This document shows, in pieces, positions 60,150 through 64,000 of a stretch of DNA of 64,000 nt. Under the pieces are notes generated by a model. It saw only the letters and a list, made by a program, of their open reading frames with translations. It did no database searches and was not told the DNA's origin. This stretch comes from an uncultured Pontibacter sp. Lineage in GTDB: Bacteria; Bacteroidota; Bacteroidia; Cytophagales; Hymenobacteraceae. A program made the translations under genes and the position numbers. Position 1 is the stretch's first letter; every line of letters begins with the position of its first letter. Location of the stretch: contig NZ_CANLMZ010000004.1 of assembly GCF_947492645.1 (NCBI RefSeq), positions 62,001 through 126,000 on the forward strand. Direction: 5' to 3'.

Positions 60150-60340
60150 TTGGGGCCACCCAAGTAGCTGGTTTCCCTTATTCAAGTGCCTGTGGTAAGG
60201 TGCAAAGGGTATTCATATTGGTTCGCGCTAAGATGTTTATACTTGATCTGAGGGGAATGGTAATGTGTTATTTCTTTGCAGAGAGACTAGTATAGAATTG
60301 CAGGCTTGCAATCGGTGTAAGGGATACCGTTATTATGATG

Positions 60341-60385
60341 CATTAAGTATAAAAGCAGGCTTATAACCTGCTTTTATACTTAATG
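60341..60385. terminator. 19-bp perfect-stem bidirectional terminator carrying AAGTATA in both arms
   Basis: CATTAAGTATAAAAGCAGG and its exact complement at 60367-60385 around a 7-nt loop. It ends at the stop codon of the convergent lipoprotein gene. Each arm includes one AAGTATA/TATACTT motif. Confidence 0.85.
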
Positions 60386-61096
60386 CTATTTTTTTGTTCC
60401 TCTTACTACACTTTGGGCATCGGCTGCACCTTCTAACGTAAGGTATTCCGCCTGTAAAGTCCTGATTTTGATTTTGTCTGTTGTTGGTATCTGCCCTTCT
60501 ACCTGGCCACGGCGCTCGTTTAGCTGCCCGTATACATTATCCACGTAATCCCAGTCATCTTGGGTCCAGTTGCGGCGTTTGGTGCGAACGGTACCCATAA
60601 ACGTTAAGTAAGCTTCGCGTATGTTGCCTGCAGTTACCTTATCCAGGTCTTTATACTCGCGCAGTAACTGGTCTTTAAACTGACTTAGCTTAGAGGCATC
60701 AAGTGGTTGTTGCTGACGTCTTTCCTGGCGGGTTTCCCAGCGTTGGTAGCGTTCCTGCAAGTCGCGGTACTCTTGTTTCGATTTATCAGAAAGGCTGTCA
60801 AAGTTCTGTTCCAGGCGGGCGTTGCGCTGGCGGAGTTCCTCTTTAACTTTTGGCCAGTTTTTCCGGATTGCCGTGTCGCCTTTTTCTGACTGTTGGTTAA
60901 GCCAGCCCCTGAATTCCTCGAGTTGTTCTTCTGCGGTTTTGCCCGTCTGTACTACCTTTGCTGTGTCTTCTCGTTCTGCGGTGTCAACGGTAATCACTTC
61001 TGTATCGTCGGTAGTGCGGCGGCCTTCGCAACCCCACATAAGACTTATAAGACAAAGCCCGGCAATATATTTGGCTAGTTTTTCAACTGTATTCAT
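60386..61096 (-). CDS. coiled-coil lipoprotein
   Basis: A 236-residue lipoprotein: signal and lipobox WGC (Cys23), then an acidic linker (TTDDTEVITVDTAEREDTAK) and a long helical region (about 60-230) with heptads such as EELRQRNARLEQNFDSL and QEYRDLQERYQRWETRQERR. Possibly an OmpH/DUF-like envelope lipoprotein that spans or binds peptidoglycan; no family is certain. The terminator is adjacent to its stop. Confidence 0.75.
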   Translation of the reverse strand: MNTVEKLAKYIAGLCLISLMWGCEGRRTTDDTEVITVDTAEREDTAKVVQTGKTAEEQLEEFRGWLNQQSEKGDTAIRKNWPKVKEELRQRNARLEQNFDSLSDKSKQEYRDLQERYQRWETRQERRQQQPLDASKLSQFKDQLLREYKDLDKVTAGNIREAYLTFMGTVRTKRRNWTQDDWDYVDNVYGQLNERRGQVEGQIPTTDKIKIRTLQAEYLTLEGAADAQSVVRGTKK

Positions 61097-61170
61097 AGTT
61101 TTATACTTCAGGTCTTTCTATTCTTAATTCTGCCTTTCTTACGGATACCAGTAATGTTAGATACTTTGCT

Positions 61171-63018
61171 TTAGGGGCCTGCAATAAGCGGTTTGTCCTT
61201 GCTGATGCCGTCGCCGTAAGAAAAGTACTTATTTACAGTAACGGGTAATTTGCCACGTGCCGGTATTTTACCGAACAGTATTTTGGCTGCTGCCTCCTGC
61301 GAGTGGAAATGTGGCTGGTAAGCCATGATCAACACCCTGCTATTTTCGATGCCCGGAAACTGATTTAGCGCATAAGCATTATCAAAAAGCGCAATAACGG
61401 CTTTGTTTGAGTTGGCAAGTTTCTGAACAAGCGCTGTGGCCTCTTTTGAGTAGCCAAGCTTATTGCTGGGGTTAATGCTGGGGCCATACAAGGCCACTAG
61501 CACTACATCATACTTCTGTAATTTTTTCCAGAGAGCATCGGCTTCCTTTTTCTTTGCTTTCCTGGATATGACAAAATCAGTTGTAGAAATCTGTTCTTTT
61601 ACCTCCTCCTGGAAAAAGCTGGGGTTCTTAAGGCCAAATCCTACTGTGGCCACTCTGGTGCGTTTTTTAAGGCGCAGCGGAAGCATCCTTTTATTGTTTT
61701 TCAGCAGCGTTATCGATGCCTCGGCCAGGTCACGGTTTGTGCTGTCGGCCAGGGTGCTGTTTAAGTCTTCGTACAAATTATCCAACTCAATAGGTTTATA
61801 CTTGTCCAGGCCCAGCCATTGCTTTGCCCTTAGCACACGACGGCATTTTTCATCTAATTCTTTTTGGCTAAGCTCTCCGCGTGCAACCGCCTCTTTTATG
61901 GCTTTTATGGCTTTGGGTACATTGTTGAGGCGCTCCAGAATGTCGTTTCCGGCGATAAGCGCCCGGGCTTCGGCTTCTCCGGGTTTAAAGTATTTGGTTA
62001 CGCCCTTCATCACCATTGCATCTGTAATTACCAGGCCTTTAAACTGTAAGTCTCTTTTAAGCAAACCTTTTACAATAGGTTTAGATAGGGTAGAGGGCAG
62101 GTTTTGAGTAGAGTCCAGCATCGGGATATGCATGTGCGCCACCATAATGCCGCCCACGCCATGCGCTATCAGTTCCTTAAAAGGATAAAGCTCCAAAGAG
62201 TCGAGGCGTTCTTTTGTGAAGGGAATAATCGGCAGATCGTGGTGCGAGTCTACATCAGTATCGCCGTGCCCCGGAAAGTGCTTGGCAACGGCTATAATTC
62301 CGTTTTCCTGCATGCCGCGCATAAACGCCAGGCTTTTGCCTGTTACATCCAGCCTGTCTTCGCCAAAGGCACGGTAACCTATAATTGGGTTAGCAGGGTT
62401 GTTGTTTATATCGGCAACCGGCGCAAAGTTTATGTGCATGCCCAGGCGTTTAAACTCTGCGGCAACCTGCGCTCCCATACTATAGATCAGGCCATTGTCT
62501 GCAACGGCCCCCAGCATTTGCTGGAAGGGGTAATGCACAGTGCTATCCAGGCGCATGCCTACACCCGTTTCGGCATCCATAGATATAAAAAGGGGTACTT
62601 TAGAGGCTGCCTGGTATTTATTGGTAAGTTTTGCCTGCCGCACCGGCCCCCCCTGGAAGTATATCAAGCCGCCAACCTTATACTTTTTGATCAGCCGCAG
62701 AACATCTGCCTCATACTTGGGTCCCTGGTCAGAAAAAGCTTCAATAATAATGAGCTGTGCAATTCGCTCGTCAGGGGTAAGGGCATTAAACACGGAGTCT
62801 ACCCAATGGCTGTCGTTTTCTTCCAAAGCTTCAATCAGCGAGGCTGCCCGTACATAGGGTGCCCGCTCGGTTACATAACCGGCAGTAGCTTTTGCATGCG
62901 ACTGTTGCTGCGTATCTGCGCCCTCGCACGAAAGCAGAAAAAGCATCAGCACACAAAGCAGCAAGTGCCAAAGCTGTTTAAGCGGCCTCGAAGTATATAG
63001 TTCAGCTGTATAAAACAT
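61171..63018 (-). CDS. glycoside hydrolase family 3 lipoprotein (NagZ-like)
   Basis: A 615-residue protein: signal with lipobox LLSC (Cys31), a GH3 N-terminal (beta/alpha)8 barrel (about 75-395) with the NagZ-type KHFPGHGDTDVDSHHDLP (His general acid dyad) and nucleophile Asp in VITDAMVMKGV, and a GH3 C-terminal domain (about 430-610). It hydrolyses N-acetylhexosaminides, probably in peptidoglycan recycling. Many Bacteroidota homologues (about 980 aa) have an added serine-hydrolase domain; this one stops after GH3_C. Confidence 0.92.
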   Translation of the reverse strand: MFYTAELYTSRPLKQLWHLLLCVLMLFLLSCEGADTQQQSHAKATAGYVTERAPYVRAASLIEALEENDSHWVDSVFNALTPDERIAQLIIIEAFSDQGPKYEADVLRLIKKYKVGGLIYFQGGPVRQAKLTNKYQAASKVPLFISMDAETGVGMRLDSTVHYPFQQMLGAVADNGLIYSMGAQVAAEFKRLGMHINFAPVADINNNPANPIIGYRAFGEDRLDVTGKSLAFMRGMQENGIIAVAKHFPGHGDTDVDSHHDLPIIPFTKERLDSLELYPFKELIAHGVGGIMVAHMHIPMLDSTQNLPSTLSKPIVKGLLKRDLQFKGLVITDAMVMKGVTKYFKPGEAEARALIAGNDILERLNNVPKAIKAIKEAVARGELSQKELDEKCRRVLRAKQWLGLDKYKPIELDNLYEDLNSTLADSTNRDLAEASITLLKNNKRMLPLRLKKRTRVATVGFGLKNPSFFQEEVKEQISTTDFVISRKAKKKEADALWKKLQKYDVVLVALYGPSINPSNKLGYSKEATALVQKLANSNKAVIALFDNAYALNQFPGIENSRVLIMAYQPHFHSQEAAAKILFGKIPARGKLPVTVNKYFSYGDGISKDKPLIAGP

Positions 63019-63225
63019 GATAGTATTACTACCGCCCTTAGCAGTTTTAATGGTATAAGTAAGATACTTACTGCATTTTTTACCGGCGGGTTCCGGGAGT
63101 CGTTTGTTTAGAATACGATAAACTTGTCCTATTTAGCTAACTATTCGCTGGTGGGCTATGTAGTTTTAAGCTATATTGTAGGTTATCAAATCATATTAAA
63201 ATCATTTAACTTAATAAGGCAGTCA

Positions 63226-64000
63226 ATGGCAGGCAACGAGGTTTATACTTCTGAAAATGATAACGCACATTTCGCTTACAGCTTTCTGCCCGGTGCTCTT
63301 TTCGTGGCGTTGCTATGCCTGATAAGCCTGCTCAGTTACCTAACAGGTGCTGACCTGGCTTGGCTTGGCGTGCGCCCGCGCAACATTTTTGGGTTGATAG
63401 GCATTGTTACTAGCCCGCTTATACACGGCGATCTGCTGCACTTGCTTTCCAACTCTTTCCCATTGGTGCTGCTTTCGGGGTTTATACTTTTCCTGCACCG
63501 CAAAGTGGCGCTTCAGGTAATGGTGCTGGTATATGTGCTGAGTGGTGCACTTACATGGTTTATCGGCAGGCCTTCTTATCATATCGGGGCAAGCGGGGTA
63601 GTATACGGCCTAGCTGGCTTCCTGCTGTTTAACGGCTTTTTGAGGCAAAACCGTAGTGCAATGGCTGTGTCGTTGGCCATTCTTTTTTTGTACAGCGGCT
63701 TGTTTTATGGCCTGATCCCAACTGAGGAGCGCATATCGTGGGAGGGGCATGTTGCCGGTTTTGTGGCTGGCTTAGCCGCTGCGCTGGTTTACGGCGAAGG
63801 TATGACAGGCAAGAGGACTGTGCCCACCTACATCGAGCCTAGCGTGGTGCAACGGCACGTAAGCAATACGATTGGCCCCCAGTACCGGCACATGTATATA
63901 AACTACATAGTGCCCGAACCGATGAAAGACAGAAGCCATTTTTATACTTTAAATACCGAAACAGGCCAGGCCGCAGCCCCAACCAACGCAGCTCATCTTT
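63226..64000 (+). CDS. rhomboid family intramembrane serine protease (3' end outside window)
   Basis: ATG at 63226 opens a frame that runs to the right edge (258 codons, no stop). Six membrane segments are visible, with PLIHGDLLHLLSN, catalytic Ser in HIGASGVVYGLAGF and catalytic His in WEGHVAGFVAGL. The last 60 residues (IEPSVVQRHVSNTIGPQYR) are soluble and unfinished. It cleaves membrane proteins within the bilayer. Upstream 206 bp is AT-rich without a clear -7 box. Confidence 0.9.
   Translation, partial: MAGNEVYTSENDNAHFAYSFLPGALFVALLCLISLLSYLTGADLAWLGVRPRNIFGLIGIVTSPLIHGDLLHLLSNSFPLVLLSGFILFLHRKVALQVMVLVYVLSGALTWFIGRPSYHIGASGVVYGLAGFLLFNGFLRQNRSAMAVSLAILFLYSGLFYGLIPTEERISWEGHVAGFVAGLAAALVYGEGMTGKRTVPTYIEPSVVQRHVSNTIGPQYRHMYINYIVPEPMKDRSHFYTLNTETGQAAAPTNAAHL

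Larger units (their letters stand above)
1037..63948. repeat. highly iterated heptamer AAGTATA/TATACTT spread through the window
   Basis: A manual read finds about 139 copies, counting both orientations; about 8-13 are expected from length and base composition. Copies lie inside genes on both strands and in intergenic DNA. A degenerate form AAGTATG/CATACTT adds dozens more. In-gene copies are read mainly as AGT ATA (Ser-Ile), ATA CTT (Ile-Leu), AAG TAT (Lys-Tyr) or TTA TAC (Leu-Tyr), so all frames are used. Back-to-back copies make AAGTATACTT palindromes at about 45782, 48104, 50820 and 50920. The counts are by eye. Confidence 0.75.

Noticed and set aside
62104..63000. 298-codon antisense frame over the GH3 gene
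   Set aside because: Low-complexity composition and no family; GH3 signatures lie on the opposite strand.
1..64000. TATACTT as the housekeeping -7 promoter box
   Set aside because: Copies occur as often inside genes and in both directions, and the clear promoters here use TAnnTTTG; it may overlap some promoters but does not explain the enrichment.
1..64000. Insertion sequences, prophage, integrons
   Set aside because: No transposase, integrase, phage structural gene or terminal inverted repeat pair was found.

Overview
The window reads as a chromosomal segment of a Bacteroidota bacterium of the order Cytophagales, most likely a Pontibacter-like member of the Hymenobacteraceae. The clues are Bacteroidota-only families (DUF4905, TIGR02757, PF14905-type TonB receptor, PorT-like barrels, head-GIN adhesin, LEA type 2 lipoproteins), promoters of the TTTG-N19-TAnnTTTG type, almost no Shine-Dalgarno sequences, and many lipoproteins with short lipoboxes. 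The genus is an inference. I see no rRNA, tRNA, CRISPR array, insertion sequence or prophage. Genes are dense and short intergenic hairpin terminators separate most units.

Layout. 1-9,941: housekeeping and envelope genes (AlkD-type repair protein cut by the window edge, NfeD protease, LysM/RlpA-like protein, a large TonB-type receptor, OsmC). 10,197-14,500: an HPF-type ribosome factor, then a leftward block of small membrane proteins governed by a winged-helix regulator; two copies of an identical dyad (ACTTTG-N5-CAAAGT) lie upstream of its two transcription units. 14,602-17,650: SDR, DsbA-like protein, DUF1801, zinc/cadmium-type CDF exporter. 17,807-22,277: two-component system, then a tandem TTTTAAT operator with 11-bp period, a SulP anion transporter and a beta-carbonic anhydrase, which together look like a regulated bicarbonate module. 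22,375-30,458: PorT-like barrel, a GYGSS-repeat protein, topoisomerase III, DUF2905, YdcF, aldehyde dehydrogenase. 30,728-33,261: arsenosugar biosynthesis operon (peroxidase-like protein, radical SAM ArsS, rhodanese lipoprotein, TIGR04282 glycosyltransferase). 33,282-37,119: L,D-transpeptidase, lipoprotein, DUF2461, and a pseudouridine-synthase-like protein that lacks its catalytic domain. 37,313-40,906: three-gene glycosyltransferase operon. 41,044-50,148: peroxiredoxin, hydrolases, patatin, ceramidase, MscS channel, Tex. 50,232-64,000: a 5'-truncated outer-membrane barrel pseudogene beside its intact paralogue, a possible tiny peptide/RNA unit, LEA2/GIN surface lipoproteins, a 74-residue protein behind a textbook sigma-54 promoter, M28 peptidase, SDR, NUDIX, GH3 and a rhomboid protease cut by the right edge.

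The strongest unexplained signal is genome-scale: the heptamer AAGTATA/TATACTT occurs about 139 times by manual count in 64 kb (about 8-13 expected), in genes and between them and in both orientations. It behaves like a highly iterated motif (uptake-signal, HIP1-like or chromosome-organisation element) and not like a promoter box alone.
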